Origin: an uncultured Bradyrhizobium sp.
GTDB lineage: Bacteria > Pseudomonadota > Alphaproteobacteria > Rhizobiales > Xanthobacteraceae
Direction of reading: 5' to 3'
NCBI RefSeq assembly: GCF_947648125.1
Contig: NZ_CANSMR010000001.1
Span: 248,001-312,000 of the forward strand
Length of the DNA: 64,000 bases
Shown here: positions 25,900 through 35,522 of the stretch, one piece after another
Layout of the letters: each line of letters opens with the position of its first letter
Position numbering within the stretch: position 1 is the stretch's first letter
Notes under the pieces: generated by a model
The model's database searches: none
What the model was told of the DNA's origin: nothing
The model's input: only the letters and a program-made list of their open reading frames with translations
Translations under genes and position numbers: made by a program

Positions 25900-27890
25900 C
25901 GCCAACGATGTGGCTTGCCTTGCTGCGAGGCCTTGGCCACGTCAGCTTGGCGCTGCTTGCTGGCGGGTCATTGTTTCTTCTGATGGCGAGGCGGACGAGT
26001 GATCCCGCGGTTGTCGGATGGAGTCGCCGCTGGCAAAGCCAATTTCTCGGGATCGCCGTTGTCTATCTGGCCTGCAGCGCCGCCGCAATTCTTTTCCAGG
26101 CTTCGATTACGGTCGAAGAGCAGCTGACTCAGCTGTTCCACAACGTTGAGTTGCTTCGGGCTTACGTCCTCGATACGTGGCACGGAAGGACGGCGTTGGC
26201 TGGCCTGGTCACCGGTTCCACCATGCTGTTTCCGGCGCTACTTCTGGCGTTCAAGCTAGGCAGCAATGGAGGCGACCAATACTTTCTAGCCGCTTTGTCG
26301 GCGATAGCGACACTGACGGCCGGCATTGGCCCGCTCTCGGGTCATGCGGCGGCGGACGAAGCGACGCACTGGCTCGTTCCATTACATGTCAGCCATCTCG
26401 TTGGGATGTTGTTGTGGATCGGTGGTTTGCCCCTTTGGATCGCCTTCGCGCTATGGTCGGCGCAACATTCCGCATCAGCATCGCCAGCCGCAGCGCGCCT
26501 GCTGCACGGGTTTTCGATTCTGGCGACTGTCTTTGTGGCGGTCATTGTTGTTTCTGGCTTGCTCCTCACCAGCACGTTTGTCGAATCAATCGGTGATCTG
26601 CTCGGCACCGAGTACGGTCAGCTGATTTGCGGCAAAGTGACGTTGCTTGCGGGAGTGCTGCTGATCGCCAATCACCTCCGCCGATGCTTCCTGCCACAAC
26701 TATTTGCAGTTCACGACCCCGGTTACGCGCGCGCGGCGCGATCAGTGGGCGTCGAGTTTCTGCTGGCTTTACTCATTTTGGCGCTCGCGTCCGTATTGGG
26801 TCAGACGACGCCAGCCGTCCATGATCGGCCTATCTGGCCTCTACCTTTCCGATTCTCCCTGGCCGCAACGTGGCCGGCCTGGCCGACGCCGTTAGTCACA
26901 ACAATTGCCGCGGTTGTGACAGTCGCCGCCATCGGTCTTTTCCTTGCGGCACGCGGACGACGCGCGGCCTGGGTACGAGCCGCGTGTGTTTTCGCGGCGG
27001 CAATTGGACTGTCCGTTATCGGCAGGGAACTGTCAGTCCAGGCATTCCCGGACACTTATCGCCAGTCAAACGTCGCCTACCAGACCGTCTCAATCGTCGC
27101 TGGGATGCACAATTTCAGAAAGCTGTGCGCTGACTGCCACGGCGTTGGAGGACTTGGCGACGGCCCCTTGCGGAGCTCGCTGGTGCGACCACCCGCCAAT
27201 TTCAGCGAGCCGCACACTGCGCTGCACACCGCGGGCGATATGTACTGGTGGATCGGCCACGGCATTCCAGCAAGCGGCATGCCTTCGTTCGGGGACGTGC
27301 TAAATGAGCAGGCACGGTGGGACACAATAAACTTCCTCCGCGCTTTCTCGGAAGGTTTCCAGGCGCGCATCCTGCAGCCGTCTGTGGTTCCGAGCCGGCC
27401 TTGGCTCGGCGCGCCTGATTTCTACTTCGAGGACAAGGACGGCGTGCAGCGCGAGCTTAAGGATTATCGCGAACACGCCAACGTGCTTTTGGTCTTCCCA
27501 TCACGCAATGGCGCCGACGCAACACAGCGTGCCCGACAACTTGCGAGCGCTTCAGAGACGCTGCGTTCCGCCCGCTGCGACATACTCTTCGTCTCCGACA
27601 AGGTTCCCGATCAGATGGGCGTCGAAGTGCTTCGGGATCAGGCGGATGAGATACGCACCGCCTACGATTTATTATCGCGAACCATCGTCGACCGCGGCGA
27701 CGGACGCCAGCTCGGCATGGGACGCGACCGAATGGAATTTCTCATTGATCGCTTCGGCTTCATCCGCGCGCGATGGATTCCAGCCGAAGACCCTGGGCGT
27801 TGGACGCTGCCTGAAACACTGTTATCCGATCTGCGCATCCTAAACGACGAACCGCAAATCTTGGCGTTTCCGGACAACCATGTCCACTGA
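25896..27890 (+). CDS. CopD-like membrane protein fused to cytochrome c and a redoxin-like domain
   Basis: A 664-residue fusion. Residues 1 to about 390 form a polytopic CopD-type domain with conserved His in GPLSGHAAADEATHW and LHVSHLVGMLLW. A cytochrome c domain follows with haem site CADCH near residue 412 and an axial Met candidate in SGMPSFG. The C-terminal 190 residues resemble a thioredoxin-fold redoxin (ANVLLVFPS; MEFLIDRFGFIRARWI) but lack a CxxC pair. CopD usually stops near 300 residues, so the fusion is unusual. It may couple copper import to electron transfer for the monooxygenase. Confidence 0.85.
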   Translation: MTPTMWLALLRGLGHVSLALLAGGSLFLLMARRTSDPAVVGWSRRWQSQFLGIAVVYLACSAAAILFQASITVEEQLTQLFHNVELLRAYVLDTWHGRTALAGLVTGSTMLFPALLLAFKLGSNGGDQYFLAALSAIATLTAGIGPLSGHAAADEATHWLVPLHVSHLVGMLLWIGGLPLWIAFALWSAQHSASASPAAARLLHGFSILATVFVAVIVVSGLLLTSTFVESIGDLLGTEYGQLICGKVTLLAGVLLIANHLRRCFLPQLFAVHDPGYARAARSVGVEFLLALLILALASVLGQTTPAVHDRPIWPLPFRFSLAATWPAWPTPLVTTIAAVVTVAAIGLFLAARGRRAAWVRAACVFAAAIGLSVIGRELSVQAFPDTYRQSNVAYQTVSIVAGMHNFRKLCADCHGVGGLGDGPLRSSLVRPPANFSEPHTALHTAGDMYWWIGHGIPASGMPSFGDVLNEQARWDTINFLRAFSEGFQARILQPSVVPSRPWLGAPDFYFEDKDGVQRELKDYREHANVLLVFPSRNGADATQRARQLASASETLRSARCDILFVSDKVPDQMGVEVLRDQADEIRTAYDLLSRTIVDRGDGRQLGMGRDRMEFLIDRFGFIRARWIPAEDPGRWTLPETLLSDLRILNDEPQILAFPDNHVH

Positions 27891-27915
27891 CAGAAAGACG
27901 AAGAGGAGAATTAGA

Positions 27916-28368
27916 ATGAAACGATACAAAGCCATTGCGGTCTTGACCGTTGGTCTGCTGGCGGCAATCGCGGCGCGGGCTCAGACTCCTGAGCATCACC
28001 ACCATGACGAGGTCGCGCCTTCGGCCGCTTCTTCCTCAGTTGAAACGCCGTCGTTGAAAATTCTGATGCCGCAAAATGGCGACGCAGTGGGCACGACAGT
28101 GGGCGTAATCTTCGAGACGCCCGCCGATCTAGCGGGCATGACGATGGGAGGCCCCCATACCGGCGTGCATCTCCATGCCGAACTTGCGGACAAAGTCGTG
28201 ATGCCGACGCGTCAGCAGATCATTGGCCTCGGTGCAAACCGCTATCTGTTCCTGTTCGACTTGCCGGCCAAGCCGGGACCGAATGAGATCAAACTTTACT
28301 GGGCGGACGAGCAACATCGGACGATCACCTCTAGCATCCAGGCAGTGCATGTCAACGTGAAGCCGTGA
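27916..28368 (+). CDS. His-rich periplasmic protein, possible copper binder
   Basis: A 150-residue exported protein: signal peptide (AIAVLTVGLLAAIAARA), then PEHHHHDE just after cleavage, a low-complexity linker and a beta-rich domain containing HTGVHLHAEL and HRTI. The ATG at 27916 follows AGGAG. The His clusters suggest metal binding, fitting the copper genes upstream. It is the last gene before a strong hairpin. Family unknown to me. Confidence 0.75.
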   Translation: MKRYKAIAVLTVGLLAAIAARAQTPEHHHHDEVAPSAASSSVETPSLKILMPQNGDAVGTTVGVIFETPADLAGMTMGGPHTGVHLHAELADKVVMPTRQQIIGLGANRYLFLFDLPAKPGPNEIKLYWADEQHRTITSSIQAVHVNVKP

Positions 28369-28369
28369 C

Positions 28370-28397
28370 GCTGCCGCGCCGAACTCGGCGCGGCAGC
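28370..28397. terminator. hairpin ending the monooxygenase cluster
   Basis: Perfect 11-base GC arms GCTGCCGCGCC and GGCGCGGCAGC with a GAACTC loop, starting just after the stop at 28368 and facing the convergent esterase gene. It probably terminates from the left despite lacking a T-run. Confidence 0.7.
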
Positions 28398-28439
28398 TGT
28401 CGAACGTCAAAACAGATCAGCCCGGCATGCGGGTTTATG

Positions 28440-29375
28440 TCAACGAGACTGCTCCCGAACCTGCGTGCTGGGCGCACCAGCTTTGGCCTGACGAGCGAGG
28501 AAGCCTATGATTTCAGGCGGATCGCCGGCCCAGCGCCAATGGCTGCGCTCAGGTTCGCAATAAATCGTCTCCGCTGCGCAGTCCATGAATGTGTAGCAAA
28601 TCCGATTCGATTGCATTTGGGGTTTTCGACTGTCTTTGCAGCGGTTGCAGGCGGACCAATACGCAGCCGCGTCGCGACCAAAGCCTGGAAAATGCCCATC
28701 GTTTGCGCCATGCATGATGAGGACCGGCAGCGGCGAAACACAGCTGGCGGAGTCGAAATCGGCTTTCTCCCAGCCGGCGCCGCTAACGGCGATACCGCGA
28801 AGAAGTCGGTTGAATCTAGGCAATACGGATAGCGCGGTAGCAACTGTGCCGCCATCCGAGTGGCCAGAGGCATAAACTCTGGCGGGATCGATACACCAAT
28901 GTTCTTCGACCTCGTGCACCACCCCCGCAAACCGGTCCATCGTCACCAAGCTCATTTGGATGCTGCCGACATAAGTCACGACGAAGCCGGCGCGGGTCGC
29001 CTCGGCGGTCAGGCCCGCGTAACGTTCGGAGAGTCCCGGGCCGAATCCGGCGGGCGCAAACACGACCAGCAGAGGATGGGTGACACCGGATCGAAAGTTG
29101 CGGGGTGTTATTACGGTAAAGGGCACGCCGTTGGCGCTCCGCAGTTCATGTCGTCCCGAAGTCCCGTCGCGCGACCCGAGCGGACAGGCGCCCATCGCCG
29201 CGCTGGTATACGAGGCATCGACCGCTTCGATCTCCTCTACCCCATGAAGCAGCGTCTTCGTGGCGAGAAAAGCCGCGACGCCCAGGACAATGACGCTGAG
29301 TGCGAAGATGCGTGCGCTTACAGGGACCGAGCGCAACCACTTCAAGAGGCCCCGTGGACGAATGTGGTCAGTCAT
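28440..29375 (-). CDS. membrane-anchored or exported esterase (PHB depolymerase/LpqC-like)
   Basis: A 311-residue alpha/beta hydrolase. One hydrophobic segment near residues 20-42 looks like a signal anchor. The nucleophile Ser is in ASGHSDGGTVA, VLIMHGANDGHFPG carries the acid, and HWRW near the C-terminus is a plausible His. Cys-rich stretches (CNRCKD, CYTFMDCAAETIYC) suggest disulfides and a periplasmic location. Convergent with the copper cluster; no functional link is evident. Confidence 0.8.
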   Translation of the reverse strand: MTDHIRPRGLLKWLRSVPVSARIFALSVIVLGVAAFLATKTLLHGVEEIEAVDASYTSAAMGACPLGSRDGTSGRHELRSANGVPFTVITPRNFRSGVTHPLLVVFAPAGFGPGLSERYAGLTAEATRAGFVVTYVGSIQMSLVTMDRFAGVVHEVEEHWCIDPARVYASGHSDGGTVATALSVLPRFNRLLRGIAVSGAGWEKADFDSASCVSPLPVLIMHGANDGHFPGFGRDAAAYWSACNRCKDSRKPQMQSNRICYTFMDCAAETIYCEPERSHWRWAGDPPEIIGFLARQAKAGAPSTQVREQSR

Positions 29376-29607
29376 GATTCTGCTGGGGCGGATTTCGGCT
29401 GAGCATAGTATTGATCTCCCGGAAGCGCGGCGCTCTTTCTTTCCCGTTTGCCTCAGCCATTTTGAACTTAATTCGGCAGCTCAAGTGTTGGCTTGATCCG
29501 GATGATTGCTCATCCCGGGGAAGTGGTCTAGTGAAGACGACGAGAGGCCGGCGCGGACATTACCGAATTCCTGCGATGCCCGATGTACTTACTCTATTGT
29601 CGGAAAA
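29376..29607. other. intergenic region upstream of IS21
   Basis: No gene, RNA or repeat recognised. It holds the promoter side of the leftward esterase gene and then runs into the IS21 end. Confidence 0.5.
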
Positions 29608-29753
29608 TGCGCCCCGTGGGTCGGTCAAAATCCCCCGGGTATGGTCGCCTGAAACTCCCCCACCTGATGATCCCCGTCAACGCCGCTGAACAGCGGTAGC
29701 GGGTCAGACAGGACGTTTATGTTCGGCCCTTTAGCCAGCAAGGGGCCGGGGAG

Positions 29754-31506
29754 TTGAACGTCTTGAAGCCACACCTGCAAAGCACGGTATTTACGCTACT
29801 CGGTCGCAACGCCAGCCAGCGCGAGATCCACAGGCTGACGGGGGTCGATCGCAAGACGATCCGCCGCTACCGGGCGCTGCTGCTCGCGGGGGGCGGGGGC
29901 AAATTCCCCCGGGGAGGTGACCACCGGCTCGGCGAGCGTGGACAGCCAAATTCCCCCACCCCGACCACCGGCTGCTGAGGCGTCGGAGACGCCGGCCATC
30001 GGCAATTTTGTCCGCTCGTCCTGCGAACCGCATCGGGCGTGGATTGAAGAACAGGTTCGGCTGAAGCGGAACGCGCAGGCGATTTACCAGGACCTGGTTG
30101 ATCAATTTGGCTTTCTGTCCAGCTACCAGAGCGTCAAGCGGTTTGTGCGCCGGTTACGGCACGTTGATCCTGAGCAGTTTGATCGTCTTGAGTTCCTGCC
30201 TGGCGAGGAAGCTCAGGTCGACTATGGCGAGGGCGCGCCGACGGTTGATCCGAAGAGCGGCCGGTACCGCCGTCCCCGCCTGTTCGTCATGACGCTGCGC
30301 TACTCGCGGCGCAGCTTTCGCCGGGTGGTCTGGAAGTCCAGTCAGCAAATCTGGGCGCAACTCCACGAGGAGGCGTTCCGGTATTTTGGCGGGGTACCCA
30401 ACTATGTCGTGCTCGACAACCTGAAGGAAGGCGCCCTCAAGCCCGACCTGCACGAGCCCGAGCTCAATCCGATTTACAGCGCGATGCTGGCTCATTACGC
30501 CGTGGTCGCCGATCCCGCGCGCGTGGCCGATCCCAATCGGAAAGGATGCGTCGAGAATGCGATTCAACATACCCAGAGCACTGCGCTGGCCGGCCGGCGC
30601 TTCGAGACGTTGGAGGCCCAGAACGAGTTCCTGAGGCACTGGGAGGAGACCTGGGCTTCCAAGCGCATCCACGGCAGCACGCGCCGTCAGGTCGAGGCCA
30701 TGTTCCAGGAGGAGAAACCGCACCTGCGGCCTCTGCCTGTCGCGGCCTTCCGTATCTTCACCGAGGTCATTCGGACCGTCTGCGACGATACCACCGTTCG
30801 CGTCGACAGCAGCTATTACGCGCCGCGGCCTGCGCCCATCGGCAGCCAGGTCGTGGTGCGGATCTACGTCTCCACGATCGAGATCCGCGACCGCCACACC
30901 CAGGCGCTGCTGCGCATACACCCCCGGATGGCGCATGCCGGCTCTGTCGTCCTGCCGACCAACGAGCGGCCGTTCAATCCGTCGCGGCAAACAGCCTTGC
31001 TGCTGTCGAGCGCCGATCGCGTCGGGCCGCAGACCAGGGCGCTGTGCCAGCAGATGTTCGACACCGAAGGACGGGTTGGACAACGCGCGATGTGGGGCAT
31101 TGTCGGACTGAGCCGGAAGTATCCGGCACGGCTGGTCGAACAGGCCTGTGCGCACGCCGTCGAGAACCGCATCTACCGTTACAGGCACGTGCGTGCGACC
31201 GTCGAGCGGTTGTTTGAACAGGCGCTCGAGCAGGTTAACGCGGCACCGCAGCTGACGTTGCCGCTCACGCAGGATCATCCGCTGATCCGTCCCCCCGCGG
31301 AATACGGCGATCTCTTCAGCCGTGCTGTGCGGCACGACGCCGGCAACAATGCTCAGCGGACCGTGATCCACGACGACCGCGCCCCTGCAATCCGCGCTCG
31401 TGGCGCCTGCGCAACCCCGACCAGCTCCGGCGCCACGAGCGCTCCCGCTGTGCCTTCTCATCTCAAACTGGAGACCCAACCACATGATGACCATGCCGGA
31501 AATTGA
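29754..31506 (+). pseudogene. istA: IS21 transposase IstA, one frame change near the start
   Basis: The N-terminal HTH (TLLGRNASQREIHRLTGVDRKTIRRY) is read from a TTG at 29754. The catalytic core follows in another frame from about 29905 (EEQVRLKRNAQAIYQDL, QVDYGEGAP, VVLDNLKEGALK). The switch falls in a G/C homopolymer stretch at 29886-29915 (GGGGGGCGGGGGC then CCCCCGGGG). This could be a base-call slip, a real mutation or ribosomal frameshifting. Otherwise full length at about 580 residues. Confidence 0.8.
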
Positions 31507-32251
31507 GCGTTGTCTGCGACAGCTGCGCCTGTCGGGCGTCCGCGACACGCTGCAGACGCGCGTGCTGCAGGCGCAGGGCGCAAACCAATCCTTCCTCGAG
31601 ACCTTCTCCTTGATCTTGCAGGACGAATTGGATCGCCGCCAATCCCGTCTTATCGAGCGGCGATACCAGCAATCCGGGCTCGATGAAAAACTGACGCTCA
31701 CCGAGTTCGACTGGTCCTTCAATCCCAAATTGCCGCGCCAAACCTGCTTCCAGCTCCACACCCTGGCGTTCATTGCCGCCGGCGAGAACGCGCTGCTCGT
31801 CGGCAAACCCGGCACCGGGAAATCCCACATCGCCAAGGCGATTGCCAATCAGGCGATCCTGCAAAACCACAAGGTCCGGTATCTTGAGACCGACGACTTC
31901 TTCCACCGCTACGCCCTGAACTCCCCGGCGCAACGTGAGGTCCGGCTGCGAACCATCATCGACTGCGATCTCCTCGTGCTGGACGATCTGTTCCTCGCTC
32001 GCGCCATCACCGACGACGCCGGCGCCTTGCTGCAGACCTTGATCCATCAGCGCTACAAACTGCGCCGCAGCGTCATCGTCACCTCTAATCGTGTCGTGCA
32101 GGACTGGGGGGCGTATCTGGGGGACAACACCATGAGCACCACCATCCTCGATCGCCTGATGCACCACTGCCATCTGCTTGAGTTCGACGGGCGCAGCTAT
32201 CGGCTCAAAGAAGCCGCTGAAACTCTTGCCCGTGAAGCAAAGTCAAACTAA
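31484..32251 (+). CDS. istB: IS21 helper ATPase IstB
   Basis: A 255-residue DnaC-like AAA+ ATPase. Walker A is GKPGTGKSH near residues 108-116 and Walker B is LLVLDDLF. It overlaps the istA end by 23 bases, the usual coupling. It directs target choice for IstA. Confidence 0.92.
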   Translation: MMTMPEIERCLRQLRLSGVRDTLQTRVLQAQGANQSFLETFSLILQDELDRRQSRLIERRYQQSGLDEKLTLTEFDWSFNPKLPRQTCFQLHTLAFIAAGENALLVGKPGTGKSHIAKAIANQAILQNHKVRYLETDDFFHRYALNSPAQREVRLRTIIDCDLLVLDDLFLARAITDDAGALLQTLIHQRYKLRRSVIVTSNRVVQDWGAYLGDNTMSTTILDRLMHHCHLLEFDGRSYRLKEAAETLAREAKSN

Positions 32252-32476
32252 CAATCATCGTGTCCTGCTTCACCGGTGGGGGAGTTTGACTGACCGCACC
32301 TGGAGGAATTTGAAGTGACCCGCGGGGTGCGTAATGTTATAAATTGAAAAAAAGGCACCGAGTGCTGGCTTGGATTTGCTCGGAGAAGACCTGTTAAGGG
32401 TCGCGCGCCGATTGAGGGAGGAAGGGATGACAGCACTTGTGCCGCCGGATCTCATCCTAATTGAATTGATGCCGGC

Positions 32477-32643
32477 GTGGAGTTTCGGCTGCCCAACCTG
32501 GGCTCGCTCAGTCCTCGCTTGCGGCGAATGATGACCGATTTCATCGACCGTAATCTAACGGAAAAAATTACGCTCGATGATCTGGCAGGTCTTGCCGAGC
32601 TGAGCTACCACTTCTCGCGTAAGTTCAAGGCTGGTCTCGAAGA
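32477..32643 (+). pseudogene. AraC-family regulator fragment (first HTH)
   Basis: SPRLRRMMTDFIDRNLTEKITLDDLAGLAELSYHFSRKFKAGL is a run of the first helix-turn-helix of an AraC regulator, seen here in two short pieces. It stops at the IS256 end at about 32643, and its upstream part is missing next to the IS21 end. Another AraC fragment, the second HTH, lies at 35367. Confidence 0.65.
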
Positions 32644-34026
32644 GCTATGCGGGATTTTGGGTGACGAGGCGATCAGGCGGCGTGGTTTGCCGGCACTTGG
32701 ATGATCTCGATGCCGTCTCGGAAACTGACACCTGCGATGATCTTCGGCAACTGATTTGTGCCCTTGAGCCGCCGCCAGGTCTTGGATGCGGCGATCACCA
32801 GCTTGAACACCATCAGCCTTGGCGGTGGTCGGCGACAACGCGCCCTTGGTGCGCACCGTCCTGTGTCGCACGGTGGCGAATACGCTTTCGATGGGATCCG
32901 TCGTGCGCAAGTGATCCCAATGTTCGGCAGGGAAGTCGTAGAAGGCCAGCAGTGCGTCGCGGTCCTTGGCGAGGCATTCGACCGCCCGGCCGTACTTGGC
33001 GCGGTATTTCTCGGCGAAGACGTCGATCGCCGCTTCGGCGGCCGCCCGGCTCGGCGCCCAATAGACCTCGCGCAGGTCCTTCTTCATGTTGGCCTGCACC
33101 GAGAGCAGGACCTTGTCCAGGACGTTGACGGTCTTGTGCACCCAGCAGCGCTGGTGTCGCGTGCCGGGAAAGACCTCGTCTACCGCCTTCCAGAAGCCGA
33201 GCGCGCCGTCACCAACGGCAATTTCCGGGGCGATTTGCAACCCGCGCTGCTTCACGTCGATCAGGAACTCACGCCAGCTCTGCGCGCTCTCCCGGACGCC
33301 GACCTGAAAGCCAATCAGTTCCTTCTTGCCTTCCGGCGTCGCGCCGATCAGCACCAGCATGCATTCGCCGTGGTGTTCCATGCGCGCCTGTAGGAAGACG
33401 CCATCGGCCCACACATACACGTAGCGTCGCGCCGACAGATCGCGCTTCTGCCAACGCTCGTACTCGCCCTGCCACTCGGCCGTCAGCCGGGAGATGACCG
33501 CCGGCGACAGGTTCGGCGCGTCCTTGCCCAGCAGGGCCGTCAGCGCCTCCTGGAAATCGCCGGTCGAGATGCCGCGCAGATACAGCACCGGCAACAGCGC
33601 ATCCAGGCTTCGGGTGCGCCGCGCCCACAGCGGCAGGATCGCCGAGCTGAACCGGATCCGCTCGCCATCGCCGGCCGCCCCGCGGTCGCGAATCTTCGCT
33701 CGTGCGACCTCGACCGGCCGACCCCGGTCGCAATCGTTCGCGCCGGGCCGTAACCATGCCGCACGACACGGGCGCGCCCGTCGGCCAGCTTCAAATCCTT
33801 CACCATGGCAAGAAACGTCTCGACTTCGATCTCCACGGCTTGCGCCAGAAGCTGCCGCAGAATATTGGTCAGTGGATCATCCACATAGTCGGGCTGACGA
33901 AGGGCAACAATATTGCTAGTCTCATTCATGGCGTATCGCTCTCCTTGAGAGGTTCTGGCAGGCTCGACACCCGCCTCGATACGCCGCCTATCTCATTCCG
34001 TCATCACCCACTTTCCCGCATAGCTC
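32643..34026 (-). mobile_element. IS256-family element, type A copy 1 (decayed)
   Basis: Bounded by inverted AGAGCTATGCGGGA sequences at about 32641-32654 and 34014-34027. The same ends and a closely related transposase occur in copy 2 at 36401-37797. The flanks are unrelated gene fragments, so the locus may result from recombination between copies rather than simple insertion. Confidence 0.8.
32673..33929 (-). pseudogene. IS256 type A transposase, two frameshifts
   Basis: From ATG 33929 the protein matches copy 2 (MNETSNIVALRQPDYVDDPL), loses frame near 33715, continues through the core (VLIGATPEGKKELIGFQ, FPGTRHQRCWVHKTVNVL) and changes frame again near 32815 before ending FRDGIEIIQVP at 32673. 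It is inactive unless complemented by copy 2. Confidence 0.85.
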
Positions 34027-34095
34027 TCGAGCGTTCCTCAGCTTGGTGGCTTCACGCTCCAGCAGCGCGATACGGCCAATTTGCTCTTCACTCAT
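34027..34095 (-). pseudogene. 5' fragment of a gene downstream of the FIST gene (probable sensor kinase)
   Basis: The ATG at 34095 overlaps the FIST stop (ATGA). Only about 23 codons (EEQIGRIALLEREATKLRNAR) remain before the IS256 end. A short coiled-coil start after a FIST gene resembles histidine kinases paired with FIST/NosP proteins. The identity is an inference. Confidence 0.5.
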
Positions 34096-35258
34096 CGTGG
34101 GGCCCTCGTTCCGATAGCGACGCCGGTAAGGGTCTGGTTGATGTGCACAGAGCGGTACTGCTCTCCATAGGTATGGAAGCCGATAACGTTGTTGAGGCGG
34201 TACAGATCGGACATCCCGCGAGATAACTGACGCCGTTCGACGTCGAGCCGGCGAAACAGGCATTCGAAGCCGAGAAAGATCGACACTTTGCCCATCTCGT
34301 CCTTCATCTTGTTTAGGAATTCCCGTGTCGACTCGACCGGGTCGCGGGCACGGGCAACTGTCAGCACCATGCCTTCGTCGACCGCGCAGAAGAAACGGAG
34401 CGACGCGTCCGAGTCCATGCGCTGGATCGAGCGGGCGTAGAAGGAGCCTCCGACACGAACCAAAACCGGGTGGGCCGCAAATGCGAACGCATCGAGTTGA
34501 GTGACATCGACGCCGACCGCTTTGGAGTATTCCAGGGCTGCGGGCTCCGCATTGATTTCCTTGACGACTCGGCACTCTATGTCGGCCTCGGTCACGACCA
34601 TTTTGTTGGACGTTGGTTCGAAATTGTCGCATTTAAACAGCCGGAACGGCAGACTAGTCCGGATGAGAATCAGAACCGCGGCATTGGTGTAGGCGTTGCC
34701 ATCGTAGAAGACCCACGACCTTTCGAACTGCAGGCGGTCGCCGGCAGAGCCGCCAACGACGGGAACATCCTCCAGTGAAGCGTAGATCGCGGACATCACG
34801 GCTTCCTCGCGTTGGCACATGCCATCGATGAAGATCAAGCCAAAGGAACCATGTGCGGCATCGCAATGTTCGGTCCGGCGGGCGAATTCCCGGTATAACT
34901 CCCGGCAAAGCGATATTCCGCCATCGATCCTGAACGAAGAAAGATCGGGCAAGACGCAGGCTGAAACGATGAAATCCTCCGCGGCGAACCCCAGCGCGAC
35001 CACACTGTCCTCTTCCCAGCCATGCGGGGCGATTTCACCGGCGGTTGTGCACCCAAACACCGGCGTATCGGGCATTTGCTGAGAGATTTCCTTAATGAAC
35101 GAAGAGGGGTCGTAAAACGGTGACACGAACACCAAGACCATGGCAAGTTCGGCCGACGCCAGCTGGCGTACGATGTCCTCTGCCGCCTCAAGTGAGCCGG
35201 CAGCTTTGGCCCCGGTCACAACAATACTGTGGGGCACCGTACCGTGCACACCCGCCAA
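34092..35258 (-). CDS. FIST-domain sensory protein
   Basis: A 388-residue protein with FIST_N (about 35-230: LVFVSPFYDP, VFGCTTAGEIAPHG, GLIFIDGM, VPVVGGSAGD) and FIST_C (about 235-375, ending VIGFHTYGEQYRSVHINQTLTGVAIG). Homologues such as NosP are sensors that regulate a partner kinase. The coupled downstream gene is truncated by IS256, so the pathway is probably broken. Start not confirmed by a strong ribosome site. Confidence 0.85.
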   Translation of the reverse strand: MAGVHGTVPHSIVVTGAKAAGSLEAAEDIVRQLASAELAMVLVFVSPFYDPSSFIKEISQQMPDTPVFGCTTAGEIAPHGWEEDSVVALGFAAEDFIVSACVLPDLSSFRIDGGISLCRELYREFARRTEHCDAAHGSFGLIFIDGMCQREEAVMSAIYASLEDVPVVGGSAGDRLQFERSWVFYDGNAYTNAAVLILIRTSLPFRLFKCDNFEPTSNKMVVTEADIECRVVKEINAEPAALEYSKAVGVDVTQLDAFAFAAHPVLVRVGGSFYARSIQRMDSDASLRFFCAVDEGMVLTVARARDPVESTREFLNKMKDEMGKVSIFLGFECLFRRLDVERRQLSRGMSDLYRLNNVIGFHTYGEQYRSVHINQTLTGVAIGTRAPR

Positions 35259-35366
35259 TGGCGTTCTCCCGAAATTCAGACCTCATTGTGAGGCCGTGCT
35301 TTTGAGTAATGTTACTCCTTCGTGCATGCTTGATGCAACGGTTGAGCAGGGGCTACGAAGGGGGTG

Positions 35367-35522
35367 TCGGAATGGTATGTTCTTTTGCGGCACATCGAAA
35401 AGGCGAAGCGCCTGCTGGAAGGCAGGCGTCTTCCCTTGAAGTGGGTCGCGGCGGAATGTGGGTTCACCGATCAGAGCCACCTTAGCCGCGCATTCCGTCA
35501 CTCCAAACGATTTCCGCAATAG
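35367..35522 (+). pseudogene. AraC-family regulator fragment (second HTH)
   Basis: An open stretch ending at TAG 35520 encodes EKAKRLLEGRRLPLKWVAA and CGFTDQSHLSRAFR, the second helix-turn-helix of an AraC regulator. No N-terminal part adjoins. It could be the other half of the fragment at 32477, separated by rearrangement. Confidence 0.6.

Larger units (their letters stand above)
29608..32333 (+). mobile_element. IS21-family insertion sequence
   Basis: istA and istB homologues are bracketed by long imperfect inverted repeats. The left side (29608 to about 29665) and the right side (32333 back to about 32275, other strand) share CCCCG, GGGTC, CAAA, GGTC and the block AAACTCCCCCACC in the same order. 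Ends are approximate to a few bases, and no target duplication was established. Confidence 0.8.

Noticed and set aside
30154-31848. Leftward 564-codon frame across istA/istB
   Set aside because: Antisense of IS21 genes with no domain-like segments.
34027-34632. Longer leftward frame running through the FIST gene into the truncated partner
   Set aside because: Only the part after the ATG at 34095 looks coding; the rest is a shadow of the FIST gene.
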